A DNA stretch of 64,000 bases from Phanerochaete sordida. Lineage: Eukaryota; Basidiomycota; Agaricomycetes; Polyporales; Phanerochaetaceae. Shown one piece after another: positions 22,387-34,436 of the stretch (position 1 is the stretch's first letter; the number at the start of each line of letters is the position of its first letter). The notes below the pieces were generated by a model, which made no database searches, had not been told where the DNA came from, and was given only the letters and a program-made list of their open reading frames with translations. The stretch is taken from positions 62,001 to 126,000 of the forward strand of contig BPQB01000081.1 in NCBI GenBank assembly GCA_019973155.2, written 5' to 3'. The position numbers and the translations under genes are program-made.

Positions 22387-22489
22387 CGTGAATTATGTGT
22401 GTGTAAGAGTGAAGCTCGAAAAGGGGCTAGTAGAGTGGTATGTCGTGTGAGTGGATGTTCTGGAGGACGTCGCGGTAGCAGCGGCGGGC

Positions 22490-22495
22490 TTTATA
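22490..22495 (-). promoter_or_regulatory. TATA box of the 77-aa gene
   Basis: The minus strand reads GCGTATAAAGCC. It is 104 bases upstream of the ATG, the same geometry as the TATA boxes of the GH7 and ubiquitin-eS31 genes in this window. Confidence 0.5.
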
Positions 22496-22921
22496 CGCTG
22501 GCAGCCATGGCGCAACCATTTCCGAGATGACTTCATCGGAGCGGCGCGCACCACCGCGTCGTGGAAGAGAGGTGAAAGCCCCAGAACGATCGTTATTCCT
22601 GTGGAGCGCCGGCGCAAAGGTGTTGAGCTGACGTCCCGGTCGTCGGCCTTGGCGTCGGTGCGTATGCATCGATGGCTGGAGCACAGCGGCAAGTATAAGA
22701 GTGGATGTATTGCGTGCGTCAGTGGAGGACGACAACTAATTAGCCGGAATATACTCTATGTAGCTACACCGGGAGGGTAGCATCTACTCGTCGTCGTTCG
22801 GTGGTCGGACGACCCCGCTCTGCAGCATCCTTTCAACCACCGTGTCCTGCACAGCTCTACTACCGCTACGATGACAGGTATAATCTCAGTTACCGCAAAA
22901 TAAACCATGGGATATCACAAC

Positions 22922-24395
22922 TTACAGTACTGTCCGAACGACATCCCTCAACACGGCACCGCTGGGAAGTTCTATCTTCTCGACGCCTGGCAAAGGATCA
23001 GCCCTGGTTGGACCGACGTTGAGCAGCAGGACCGGTTTCTTGAGCTCCAGCGCGTGCTTCAGCAACCTGAGACGGGTCAGCCTACGAAGGTACAGCTGAA
23101 AGCGTGCAAACGTACCTGAACGCAGAGTAAGTTGCAAGCGTTGTGCCCACCAAGAACAGGCGACTGCAGTTCTCGACGTCAAGATATCTGAAGAGGATGT
23201 ATGGTTTGATCGCCGGCCGCAGTACTCGAACATCGAACGGCTTACGAGCGGTCGCGCACTTCTTTCCGGATCGATTCACCGAAGAAAATGAGTTCTGGTT
23301 TGAGCTGCACGAAATATTGGCTGAGAATCAGCCCATCTGAGCAGTGCAGCGGCCTCTTACAATCGAGTTGCGCCTGTCCTCGAGCAGGCACTCTGGGCAT
23401 TCGGGCACTTTGAAAGTGCTGTAGTCTACGTCTTCCAAGACGACCTAGATAACCCAGTGAGCAGTGGGCCGCGCGAACCAACCTCGGATACGTACATCTC
23501 CATCCGGATTCGTGCGCGGTCTCTGCCCAGTTGCTTCGAGTCCCTCTAGGTATGCTTTCCACTGGGGATTCGCAGCGGACAGGCGACCTTGGAAGGTATC
23601 GCGGTCTACCACATGCCCATGACTGCAGTGCACTTTCTATGAGACCCTGTTAGTCGGTTTCAACGCATGCACTAGCAAAAATGGCAGACATGTAGCGTGC
23701 CGTGCAGCTCTAGGATATGTTCTCGTATGTTTGCTTCGGTCCATACGCCGGCAAGGGCCTTGTGGTGCAGACCATCGACGTTTTGGGTTATGAGCCTGGG
23801 AACAACGTTTGTATATTGCAAAGCTGCTAGGGCGTAGTGGGTAGGGTTGGGGAGTGCATTGCGGACTGGCTTGTAGCCTAGGTAGGATCGCAGCCTGCGC
23901 GGTCGGACGAAGTAAGCGGGCGAGCAGCTGTGGGTACCGCATAAGACGCACCAATATCTCTGTCTGGTGATAGGGCCAGTGAGAACGTGACACGGGAAAG
24001 TTTCGCGCAGGCGCACCTGAACGCAAATCCCTTCTCGGTCGAGTCCACCAGCTCCTGGTACTACACCCCGCGGTGATCATCAGCTCAGACTCCGACCACT
24101 CCCTCGCCGGCTGCGACTCACGAATATCGGCCTACAACAGACCTTGTCAGCGTGCTCTACGTGCACGAACTGCCCAACGAACGCACTTGTAATTTGGGTT
24201 CAAATAACGACCCTTGGAGCCACGATACGCTCTAATGCCGGAGTCGACGCTCACGCCCGCCCCCGTCACAGTCGCCACATTGCCCGGTGCAAGGAAGCTC
24301 GCGATGCGCTCGACGGCGGCCGCGGGGGTGATCGTCTTGGCCGGCGACGTCGAAGCGAGGACCGCCGCCGGGATGGTAGGAACAGAGATGCGCAT
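22922..24395 (-). CDS. Sir2-family NAD-dependent protein deacylase (sirtuin)
   Basis: Removes acyl groups from lysines using NAD+. Several exons run from an ATG at 24395 to a TAA at 22922. The NAD-binding signature TVTGAGVSVDSGIRAYRG and GRYLNPNYK are in exon 1. TQNVDGLHHKAL contains the catalytic His, and it is followed by LHGTLHVCHFC and later VPECPEC, which give two Cys pairs for the structural zinc. LKPELIFFGES, LFLVGTTLATYSA and LLLNVGPTRAD complete the Rossmann fold. The layout resembles SIRT4-type or fungal class II sirtuins. The N-terminus (MRISVPTIPAAVLAST) could be a mitochondrial presequence, but this was not established. Its start codon is 109 bases from that of PEX7, transcribed divergently. 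A plus-strand open frame at 22907 is only its antisense shadow. Confidence 0.88.
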
Positions 24396-24504
24396 TGGCT
24401 TGTGATTCCCGCCGCCGCCGACCTCGGGGCGGAGTGCATCTCGGGCTCAGGCTGGCGTCCACCAGCGCGCTCGAGCTTCCTGCTCTACCTCCACCTCGAC
24501 GACC
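24396..24504. promoter_or_regulatory. Bidirectional promoter sirtuin / PEX7
   Basis: Only 109 bases separate the two divergent start codons, so core promoters and 5' UTRs must overlap. No TATA box was seen. Confidence 0.55.
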
Positions 24505-25771
24505 ATGCAGGGGCCCGCGCCGCCGCTCACGCTGCAGACACCCGGCTTCGCGCACTACGGGCTCGCGTGGTCGCCCTTCCATGAATCGCGCCTCGCGGTC
24601 GCCTCTTCCGCGAACTATGGCCTGGTGGGAAACGGCCGGCTGCACTGCACGGCGGTCGGCCCTGGCCCAGGCGGCGCACCTGCGCTACATCTCAGCAAGC
24701 AGTGAGTGTTCATTTGTGGGTGGATGCGCGATGCTAAGTTGGTCAGGTACGATACGCAGGACGGTCTGTACGACGTCGCATGGTCGGAACTACACGAGAA
24801 CCAGTTGATCACCGCGTCGGGCGACGGGTCAATAAAGATGTGGGATGTCATGATCAACGTGAGTACTTCTCGGCGCGCACGGCTGTCGTCTGTTCAACGT
24901 TCATGGGGTTACAAGCACTTCTAGGACCTGCCTATCCTTGCATGGCACGAACACTCACGCGAAGCGTTCTCCGTCGATTGGTCGAACATCAAGAAGGACC
25001 TATTCATCTCCTCCTCATGGGATGGCACCGTGAAAGTGGTAAGCAGCCCTCCGATTGCATAGCACGTTTTGCAAAGATCCTGACCAAAATCCAGTGGTCA
25101 CCCGAACGACCACGGTCTATTTCTACGATACAGGCGCATACATCCTGCGTGTACCAAGCCGCCTGGTCACCGCACCAGCCGGACGTTCTCGCAACGTGTT
25201 CAACTGACGGCACGCTCAAGATTTTCGATCTGCGCGCCCCCGCCTACGTTCCCGGCAACTTCACGACACCTGTTTCCGCCGCGGCACTCACGGTGCCAGC
25301 GTCCGGAACCGAGATTCTGTCGCTCGACTGGAACAAGTACCGCCCGTTCGTGCTCGCCAGCGGCGGCGTCGACAAGATGCTGCGCGTATGGGACTGCCGG
25401 ATGGTGAAGCTGGGCCCCGAGTCCGCTGCCGCGCCCGGCGTCGGCGGCATCTGCGAGTCGCAGCTCGTCGGGCACGAGTGGGCCGTCCGGAAAGTGCAGT
25501 GGAGCCCGCACCGTCCTGACCTGCTCGCCTCCGCAAGTTACGACATGACGTGTCGCGTGTAAGTCGCGTGTTCCCGTCGCGGCACCAGGGCTGCAGCTTG
25601 ACCTCGGCTTCTCACAGGTGGGCGACTGCGCCGACGCCTGATGGCACCAATTTGCTGCACATACATGACGCGCACACGGAGTTTGTCGTTGGCTGTGCGT
25701 GGTCGCTGTATGAAGAACGCGTCCTCGCGACGTGCAGCTGGGACTGCAGAGTGAACGTGTTCCGCGTGTAG
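24505..25771 (+). CDS. PEX7: Peroxin 7, PTS2 import receptor
   Basis: WD40 receptor that carries PTS2 proteins, such as thiolase, into peroxisomes. Five exons (24505-24701, 24747-24858, 24925-25038, 25095-25558, 25618-25771) with consistent phases give 346 residues, close to the family norm. Landmarks are [15 protein letters not shown] near the N-terminus, [41 protein letters not shown], a Pro/Ala loop, [17 protein letters not shown]-type repeats, and the C-terminal [21 protein letters not shown]. Six to seven WD repeats form the propeller. It shares a short divergent promoter with the sirtuin. Confidence 0.95.
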
Positions 25772-26899
25772 TTGTATAGCAGGTGAGAGGCCTTCTTCGG
25801 CGTCCATATCCCTTTCGTTGACGACCACACGCCAAGACAGTGTTTTGTTCAGTGTGCAGATGGATATTTATCTACCTACTTCCCGATCGCTTCAGTCAGA
25901 GCAGCCGAGGACTAAGGTCAAACGTTGCATAAAGATCAAGTCAGCCGTGAGACAGTCCGACGGAGATATCTTGGCCGCTTTATAGCCACCCAGAAAGGAT
26001 TGCTTTAGGCGTATCGCCCAAGATCGACAGGATGGCCAGTGGAGTCTGCACAGGTCCGCGCCTCCCATGGTCTCGACGCATACTCGATCGGGGCTTCTTT
26101 GTGAGCAATAGGCGAGCATTGTATTACTTGTTCTGCCTGACCCTGTGCTAATTCTTAGGCAAGGCCAGTGTTCGCGCGGAAAATGCACAGAGGCCACCAT
26201 TCCAGTGCTCTATGAATAAACCTTGATAAGATGCCGAGCGGGAAGTATGGAACAGTCTGAGTGGCCCGCTCGCGTAAGATCTGTCTTAGCTCGCCGACGT
26301 TTTGCTGACTTTATCAGCGGCGCCCGGAAAGCTCGCACGACCGGGCTGCGAGGATCACGGTTCCCAGTCGATATCACCGTGACCAGCGTACAGCCTCGGA
26401 GAGCTTTTGGCAAACATGGAGCCGCGCCAGGAACGTCGCCGGCACTGGTGAGTGATCCAGCACGTTGTCGCTGCGGACACCCGATTTGACAAGGTTGATT
26501 CGTTCTGCCTTGGGGGACAGCTCTTTGTCCCTTGTGCAGTGCCGCGGGTCGGCCATTGAGCTTTGTGGCAACGTGCAATGTTGCTTGTTCCGCAGTGTCA
26601 ATTGTCCAAAGGGACCCAAAAGCGGCCCAAAGCGGGCGGGATCCGTGCGAAAACACGGTGCATCACAAGGTTTCTGCGGAAACTCGAGTGAAAGATGATC
26701 CAGTCCGGCAATTTTCGTGCCTCGCGGCGCGGGGTGGCCTTGGTGATTTGTAGAAAAGGCCTTCGCAACGCGCTTTCGCTTCTTAGTCTCCCCCCATCCG
26801 CTTTGGCCGTTCCCCTCCTTTAATAACGGCTGTCTGTCCCCCTCCCTCTCTTTACTCTATACCCCCCGTTCGAGCTCGTACGCGAACCTGACCACCACG
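25772..26899. other. Intergenic upstream of the GH16 gene
   Basis: About 1.1 kb without a supportable gene. The right end is pyrimidine-rich (CCCCCATCC, CCCTCCCTCTC-like tracts near 26790-26870), as in strong basidiomycete promoters, and leads into the GH16 ATG. Confidence 0.45.
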
Positions 26900-28126
26900 A
26901 TGCACTCTCTCGCCGCCCTCCTTCTCGCTCTGCCCATCGCCGCGCTTGCAGGCCAGTCGCATGGCGCGGGCGCACACCGCCGGCACCACACCCGCACCCC
27001 TCACGTTGCCCGCCAGTCCGGCACCACGTACACGCTGGAGGATGACTACTCGGGCCCATCGTTCTTCGAGTGCGTTGAGCTTACTCTGGCAGCCCGAACG
27101 CGCGACTGATTACCGCGTAGCAACTGGACCTTCTTCACAGACAGTGACCCGACCAGCGGCCAGGTCACCTACTTGGGCAAGGAGGACGCGATGAACGCTG
27201 GTCTTGCGTTTGTTCAGTCTGACAACACCACCAAGATTGGCGTCGATTCCACCACGCAACTCGCCGACGGCGCCAAGCGCAACTCGTATGTGGCCCTCCA
27301 GCTCCCCACTTGGCGCGCCTCTCTGACCCCAGCGCCAGTGTCCGCATCCAGACCAACAAGCAGTACAACGGAGGTCTCTTCATCGCAGACTTCTACGCGA
27401 TGCCACACGGGTGCTCGGTGTGGCCTGCGTACTGGAGTGTCGGTCCCGACTGGCCGAACCAGGGTGAGATCGACATCATTGGTGAGTTCACATCGCGCCT
27501 CCAAAATTGCTTCCGCTTGACTGATCGTCGTCGTCAGAGGGCGTCAACCTTCAGGGTGACAACCAGATCACGCTGCACACGGGTCCCTCGTGCCTCATGA
27601 ACGAGGCCGCCAGCATGGTCGGCAGCCTCGTCGGCAAGACCTGCACGTCTGCGAACGGCATGAACGCGGGCTGCGCCGTCGTCCAGAACGGCAACAACAG
27701 CTTCGGCCACAACTTCAACACGATGGGCGGCGGTGTCTTCGCGCACCTCTGGACGCAGGACGCGATCAAGGTCTGGTTCTTCCCCCGCAGCCAGATCCCC
27801 GGCGACATCTACGCGATGGCCCCGAACCCCGACGGCTGGGGCAACCCCACCGCGAACTTCCCGACCCAGGACTCGTGCGCCATCGGCTCGCACTTCTCGA
27901 ACCACCAGCTCGTCATCGACACCACCCTCTGCGGCGACTGGGCTGGCGGCGCGTTCCAGGCCGACGGCTGCGGACAGTCGTGCAGCGCGTTTGTTGCCGA
28001 CCCCGCGAACTTCAAGTGTGAGTCCCCGTCCTCTTTGCCGTGCGCGGCATCGTACTGACCCTCTCCGCAGACGCGCAGTGGGCGATCTCGTCGATCCGGG
28101 TCTACCAGCCCGCGGGCTCTCAGTGA
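26900..28126 (+). CDS. Secreted GH16 endo-beta-glucanase (laminarinase-like)
   Basis: Extracellular glycoside hydrolase acting on beta-1,3(1,4)-glucans of plant or fungal walls. Five exons (26900-27069, 27121-27285, 27339-27481, 27538-28017, 28071-28126) with consistent phases give 337 residues. A signal peptide (MHSLAALLLALPIAALAG) is followed by a His/Arg-rich propeptide-like stretch and the jelly-roll catalytic domain. The catalytic motif is NQGEIDIIEGVN, fitting ExDxxE with nucleophile and acid/base Glu; an intron splits the second Glu codon. Paired cysteines in the C-terminal half (DGCGQSCSAF) fit the fungal laminarinase-like subgroup. No carbohydrate-binding module is attached. Cell-wall remodelling or nutrient acquisition are both possible. 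Confidence 0.92.
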
Positions 28127-28860
28127 AGAACACCATTTCCCCCTTCTCCCTAGACACCGTTAGAGGGCACCCCAAGCGGAACTCAACGTCTCTTCTTCTT
28201 GCCATGCGGCGGAAGCATCCCACGCTCGTTCCACGGGCCCCGGCGTGCACAGTAACGCCGGGCGTCCGCCACGATACCTTACTGTGCTTGTAGCTCAATA
28301 CCTGGGGCAGAGCCCCGTGCGCCCCTGGTGGTGGTCGTGCGGGGCTGTGACCCCGCGCGCTGTGCATATTATCGTTATCACGCAGTTGTCTCCGTCACGC
28401 AACATATTCTTGCTGTTTTTCGTCGCATGAAGAATTCATTCATTTTAAAAGGTTATGTCCCGTCTGCTCTGGGCCTTGGGTCCACCTTCGGCGTCATGGT
28501 ATGCGAATGTCCAGGCAAGTCCCAGCGCTCTCGACGTTCCGATGCTGACCACCCGCGCGGTGCCTATCTGCACGGTACGGTCAGTATTCCAGCACTTGTC
28601 ATCACCGAATACTGACAATGGTCCAATGCTCTAGGTCCAGCTTCTAGGGGACCGGCTACAGCTTCCAGCCGCAGGCCTTGTCCGGCCTGGTCAGAACTCC
28701 CCTTGCATGGCGCGCCCCGAGGTTTCCGCTGTGAACCGCGCCTGCTACATCTTATCGCCGTCCTGAGTCGGTGTGCGGCCTTTGAGCCGATGCGCGAAGG
28801 CCATAAAATCTCATTACTTACGTGCACCGGGCGGAGCGAGCTCCATCCTCTCCAATTCGC
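28127..28860. other. Intergenic GH16 3' end / GRDP-A upstream
   Basis: About 730 bases between same-strand genes. It contains a GC-rich inverted segment near 28225-28275 (CCCCGGCGTGC ... GCCGGGCG). No coding potential was recognised. Confidence 0.4.
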
Positions 28861-31011
28861 ATGGACGTCGAAACAGCCTTCGAGCACAGTACTGCATCCG
28901 CGGACGCGCCTCCGGCGTACTCCTCTGCTGGCGAAACACTACCTTCGTATCGCCCGCCAACATCGTACAAGGTGGGAACGCGGACCCTGACGAGACCATT
29001 GGTGCAGATACCCGAGGTGAAGGCGCATCTCTGTCTCCTCCGCGCCTTCCGAGATCTGCGGATGCTCGTCGAGGACGGGCAGATCGCCGAATGGCCCGCG
29101 GCGGCACGTATGTTCGCGCCATCGGCGCGCTGGGCGTGGTTCGTCGGGCTCGCCGTCGAGCGGTACGTGCGCTGCAACACCGTGGTGCCCGCGCCGCTGA
29201 CGTCTTGCGACAGGTTTCAGCGGTGGGCAGCGACCGCGGCGCCGTGCGGCTCGCTTGACGGCTGGATCGCGCGCGAGATGCCGCCCGTCGACGTGCTGAT
29301 GGTGTGGCACACGTACGTGCTCAGCCCGATGTGCGTGTATTTTTGGCGGTGTTCTGGTCGCGCCGTTCTGACGCTGCTGTTGCTAGGTGGTATGCCGAGG
29401 ACACCGCCCGAGTGAATATTTTGGGAGCGCTGCGCACGATGGACGGCTATCTACTTGCTGCACTTGTAGGCACATCTTCTGCCAGTATAATAGTAGACCC
29501 AGCTGGCATCGGAGAGACAGGTGAAGCTCGGCGACATCAGTATCTATGAGCCTTCTTCGCAGAGGAGAGACTCCTGGCTGAAGAGCTGCGGGACTCCATT
29601 TGACCCCGTTGCCTCCGCAGCCGTTATGCTCGACCGCACAATTGTGTGCCCGCGGTGCCTGGCATCGTTCGCCGTCCGTGCGTACTCCGCCAGCCGTGCG
29701 TGCATCCGGCACAGTCTCATCGAGTTTATTCCGGCGCAGCCTTCATCGCCTCGGACGGCACAGGTTATCTGCAGCCGAGGTTCGCGGCAGCATGCCCTGC
29801 CTGCGGCCTCGCGGCGACAAAGGACAGCCTCGCCGTGCTGAAGTTTGCCCGCGACGTAACGCTCGACCCACGGAGTCCCGACGACAGGAAGCATTTCGGG
29901 TATGGCGTGTACCTGGCAGGTACGCTCCGGACCACGACAGACCCGACTGACGAAACGGCGGCGGCAGCTCTCAAAGTGAAGCTGCACGGTGTGTTCAAAC
30001 CGCCCGAGAACGTAGGGACTAGAGATGAATGGGCGAAGGCGATCGCGGAGAACGCCCAGTATAGCATGGACAATATCCGGAATCTTGTGGTATTCGTGGC
30101 AGGACTATGGAGGTATTCCAGTGGAAGGCGTCTGCTATACTAGTGGCTCATGTTTACTATTACAGGTCGAAGAAGGTCCTCGAGGCTTACACTGATGATC
30201 GTCCCTTCTCCGTGGACCTTGTTGAGGCCATTCTCAGGCAATGTTATTTCATCGAGAAGATGGTCGAGCTAGGTTGGACGGCACCTCGCGCCTTGGGCGA
30301 TCTTCACGGCGAGGCTGTATTGCAACACGCCATCGTTCGATACCATGCGTACGTTCATAATTTATTGAAACCAGAAATTTGCTAACCTCGAGTTTATCAG
30401 ATTTTTAGATTTGACGTCGTCTGCTCCAGAGATGTTTTTCGTGCCTACCCTGGACATCGATCTTATATGGCACACACATCAAATGAAGTGCGAGATCTAC
30501 CATCGCGACTGCGGACAGCTGATAAAGCGCTACCTTGACCAGTAAGTTCTATACAGTATCCGATCTGCAGTCCAACTTTGACTCGGACGTTCTCAGCGAA
30601 GACCGCGTCGAGATCAGCCGTCTGGCGACATCCTTCGACGCCACCTGCAGCGCATGGCAAGAGCGCTTCGGTGTGCAATACACATTCTGCGGGTGTCCGC
30701 TGGCGGAGAGTACGGTGGCACAGCGATTTGCACAGCTGAAGCACCGGCTGAGCGGCAGCACGCCTCCTGCCCTCTCACCGCCACAACGCGCAGATGGTCG
30801 CCTCGCGACGCACGCAAGCGAACATAGTAGCATGTCCCTCGCACCGTTGGGCAAGTCTTATGTCGCGCTCGAGGACGCGAAGCGGCACCTACGGATGGGA
30901 AGACTCGCGCATTATCGCCAGGACGGGGATACCAGTGCATTGGGCATCCATGGTGGACATCAGCCTGCGTTTCTCTACCCCGCATCGTTTTCTGCGCGGC
31001 CTGTAAATTAG
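28861..31011 (+). CDS. GRDP/DUF1399-like protein, copy A (lacks glycine-rich tail)
   Basis: Member of the glycine-rich-domain-protein (DUF1399) family, whose biochemical role is unsettled. About nine exons, conserved in position with the two paralogues here, give roughly 600 residues. It starts MDVETAFEHSTASADAPP with a Pro/Tyr-rich leader, then LRAFRDLRMLVEDGQIAEWP and the first signature PPVDVLMVWHTYVLSPM joined to WYAEDT. Next are a Cys-pair region (VCPRCLASFAV, CPACGLAATKD) and the second signature PTLDIDLIWHTHQMKCEIY. It stops right after HQPAFLYPASFSARPVN, the point where copies B and C enter a Cys/Gly-rich tail. It is more divergent from B and C than they are from each other. No signal peptide or membrane segment is present. 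Confidence 0.82.
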
Positions 31012-31585
31012 TTCGCGCGTCACAAATTATGTTAGTTCTTGTCGTACCACTGGATTCCTTATGACCAGTACATACTTCCTCTCTGACTGTAAGTTATGTA
31101 ACTTACACCCCGTAGAATCGCGGAAGTTATGGCGTGGCGCTGTTAAGTCACCGCGCTGGGACTCGGTAGACGCGCACCTGGAATCTCTCAACCACCACAT
31201 GCATCGCCGAAAAACTTGCTGTAACGTACTCCCGACCAGCTGATCATATAATATCGACTAAATGCGCATCTCACAGCCTCGCAAATCCCTATCGTATCAG
31301 GCTAGGGTCGCATGCACTGGCAGCCATATAACCACCGGATATCGGTACAGCCCTTCGGACGACTCGGCATCCCAAGCCTGAGCAGACGGCTCATCATCGC
31401 ACAAGCCCCACGCCTCCCCGTTGCCACCTGCCATTCCCATGTCATGGGACTGCTGTGGTCAGAAGAATAGCATCGTTCCTGGCGAGGCTGTGCAGGAGAC
31501 GCTTCCGCTATCGCGCGTGCGAAGGCCTTATAAGGCTGAAACGAACAGCACCTACAGCTATCGCTCCTCGAGCCACTGACCCAGG
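31012..31585. other. Intergenic between GRDP copies A and B
   Basis: About 570 bases with no gene. Near 31525 the sequence GGCCTTATAAGGC is a palindromic TATA-like element about 55 bases before the copy B ATG and is a plausible core promoter. Confidence 0.45.
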
Positions 31586-34063
31586 ATGGACTCCAAGGAG
31601 ACCTACGACAAGGCTGCCGACTCTGGCAAGCCTCCAGCCTATTCGCCAGCCCTGACTTCGTCGTCTGCGGGCGAGCAGCCGCCGGCGTACCAACCGCCCG
31701 CGTCATATAGAGTTGGCGTGCAGACGCTCTCGAGCCCTCTAGTTCAGCTGCAGGAGCTGAAGGCACATCTCTGCCTTCTGCGTGCATTTAGGGATCTACG
31801 CACAGCTGTAGAGGACGGAGAGAACACCGAATGGCCCGCCATTGTGCGCTCGTGGTCCGCGTCACAGCGGTGGGCCTGGTTCGTCGGGCTTGCCGTCGAC
31901 AGGTAAGCAAGCCTACTAACTTGGTGGCGTCGTATTAATCCGCGTCTCTCCAGATTCCAGACCTGGATACAGTCCATGATTGCGTACAGTTCTCTCGACA
32001 CCTGGGTAGAGCGCGAGATGCCGCCTGTCGACGTGTTGATGGTATGGCATGCATACTCTCTCAATCCAATGTAAGTCTCCGTGATACATTTCGTCCACGG
32101 TCTGCTGACGCGGTTGCTAATAGGTGGTATGCCGAGGATACTACTCGCATCCTCGCTCTGCGTCCGCTGAGGGCGGTCAAGGACCGCCTTCTCACTTCCA
32201 TGGTAAGTAGTACACTGTCATTCACCTGGCTGAAGAGACTTTCTCTGATAGACGCAATGCTCTCCAGGTAAAGATTGGAGACATCAACACATACCAGGCT
32301 TCACCAGATAGGCTAGACGGCTGGCTGAAGAGATGCGGCACTCCATACGACCCTATCGCCGCTGCAGCCATGATGTCGGACCGCACGATCGACTGCCCAA
32401 GCTGCCTCGCATCGTACGCCGTCCGTGAGTACCCATCTCTGCCCATGTTTTGCCCGACCCTCATCATGCTCTGCCAACAGCTTTCGTTAACGAAGAGGGC
32501 ACCGGCTACCTGCAGTCGAAGTTCGCGTCGACATGCCCTTCATGCGGCCTCGCGACGACGAAGGACACCTTGGCCGTCCTCAAGTTCGCGCGCGACGTCA
32601 CGCTGAACCCGAGCAACCCCGAAGACAAGAAGCAGCACGGGTACGGGGTGTACATGGCGGGCACGCTCCGGACGGTGGTCAATCCGACGGACGAGGCCAT
32701 TGCCCTGCTCCTCAAGCAGAAGATGCACATTGTGTTCAAGCCGCCAAAGGACGCAGCGACCAAGGGCGACTGGGTGAAGTCCATCTGTGCGGACGTCAAG
32801 TTCACCATGGAGGAGGTCCAGAAGCAGACAGTGGTCGTGTTTGCCGCGCGCGGGCGAAGGTACGCCATCAGACGACTGCGCTCGCGCCTGTTAGCTCAAA
32901 AGTTGTACTTAATTGCAGGACGAGGAGAGTGCTTGGGGCGTACATCGACGACCGTCCCTTCTCCGTTGAGCTTGTCAGTGCTGTCATACGACAGTGCTCC
33001 TTCATCGACAAGATGACAGGGTTCGGTTGGACGGAGGCCGGAGCGTTCGACATCCCTGAAGACGAAGTGGTGCTGCAGCACGCCATTGCTCGATACCACG
33101 CGTACGTTCGCTGTTTGCTTGGAGCTAAGTCCTGCTAATGACATCCCACGCAGATTCCTTGACCTGATGACGTCTTCCCCTGGCTCATTCTTCGTGCCCA
33201 CTCTGGACATCGACCTTGCCTGGCACACCCACCAGATGAAGGGCGAGCTGTACCAGAACGATTGCATCAAACTGATCAAGCGCTACGTAGACCAGTAAGT
33301 TCCGCCTGCACGCTTCGATACTTCTGTGCTCAACCTGCGTTCTAGCGACGACCGCGTGGAAGAGAACCACCTCGCGACCTCCTTCGACGTGACCTGCCGC
33401 GCCTGGCAACAGCGCTTCCAGGTGCCCTACACCTACTGCGGCTGCCCGCTGCCGGGCGACACGCTCGGGCAGCGGCTCTCGCGGCTGAAGCACCGCCTGA
33501 GCCAGAGCGGCGGCGCGCCGTCCGCGCTGCAGCCGCCGCGGCGCGCGGACGCGCTCGGCGCGACGCACGCGAGCGAGCACAACAGCGTGTCGCTCGCGCC
33601 GCTCGGCGCCGCGTACGCGCAGCTCGCGGACGCGAAGCGCAAGACGCGCGCGGACAAGGTCGCGCGCCGCCAGCAGCGCGACGAGCGCCTCGTGCGCGAC
33701 GGCCGCCTCGACCCCGCCGCGCGCCAGGGCTACGACGGGCACCAGGTCGCGTTCCTCTACCCTGTACCGTTCTTTGCGCCCCCGCTCGTCGGGTGTGTCG
33801 CGGCCGCTGCGGGGTGTGGAGGCTTCGGCGGGCTCGGAGGTGTTGGTGGCGCAGGATGTGCAGTTGTAAGTCTGTCATTTTGAGGAAAGAAATGGCGGGT
33901 ACTCATGACTGTATAGGGCGCCGGAGCCTGCGGGGGTGCGGGTGCGGCTTGTGGTAGCGGAGGTTGCGGCGGAGGTGGAGGTTGTGGAGGTGGCGGTGGA
34001 TGCGGCGGCGGTGGCGGATGCGGAGGGGGTGGAGGAGGAAGTGGTGGTTGCGGTGGCTGCTAG
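31586..34063 (+). CDS. GRDP/DUF1399-like protein, copy B with Cys/Gly-rich tail
   Basis: Full-length paralogue of the preceding gene, arranged in tandem with it. Starts MDSKETYDKAADSGKPPAYS. Exon borders match copy A one for one, for example at VDR-FQTW, NPM-WYAEDT, LLTSM-VKIGD, YAV-PFVNE and VDH-DDRVE. It shows both WH signatures (VLMVWHAYSLNPM and TLDIDLAWHTHQMKGELY) and the Cys pairs CPSCLASYAV and CPSCGLATTKD. The C-terminal region GYDGHQVAFLYPVPFFAPP leads into alternating Cys and Gly-rich segments (GCGGFGGLGGVGG). A final exon encodes an almost pure Gly/Cys tail of about 50 residues ending CGGC. Very close to copy C across the last 250 residues. Function unknown; plant GRDPs have been linked to stress and growth, but transfer of that role is only inference. 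Confidence 0.84.
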
Positions 34064-34436
34064 CGTCGTTTCCCACAACCCTTCAAGATTTTCGACTCGC
34101 GGAGTAGTGTTCAAAGTATACACTGGAACCCCCGGAATCTGGTTCACGTATCTATTGACTCATGTCGAGTGTAGTTCATAACCAATGTTGTATGCTAGTC
34201 TCCATATCTAACGACGCATTAATCGGAAGCGATCTATATATTATAAGTCGTCTACAGCACAACACAACAGTCTAATAGCATCCAAAATCCATGAGAAATT
34301 CTAAGCAGGCATGTATCTAGCGAACGAACTATTGGTGTTCTATCAGTGCTCACGATCTCGAACCCCAAGTGAAAGAAATCTATAGAAAAGTCTAGGAGAC
34401 CAAGACCTTTCGCGGACGGCACAGCAAGCTCGCAGC
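34064..34436. other. Intergenic, convergent 3' ends
   Basis: About 370 A/T-richer bases between the stop codons of GRDP copy B and the F-box/LRR gene. No gene was seen. Confidence 0.5.

Noticed and set aside
22907..23340. Plus-strand open frames (70 and 65 codons) that look like a small two-exon gene
   Set aside because: They are antisense to the sirtuin's C-terminal exons, which read LFLVGTTLATYSA and LLLNVGPTRAD in the minus strand with conserved family sequence.
26210..26800. Open frames upstream of the GH16 gene on both strands
   Set aside because: No shared motif or exon logic; more likely promoter DNA.
28225..28275. Inverted GC-rich repeat after the GH16 gene considered as a terminator or transposon end
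   Set aside because: Too short, and no second end or target-site duplication was found.
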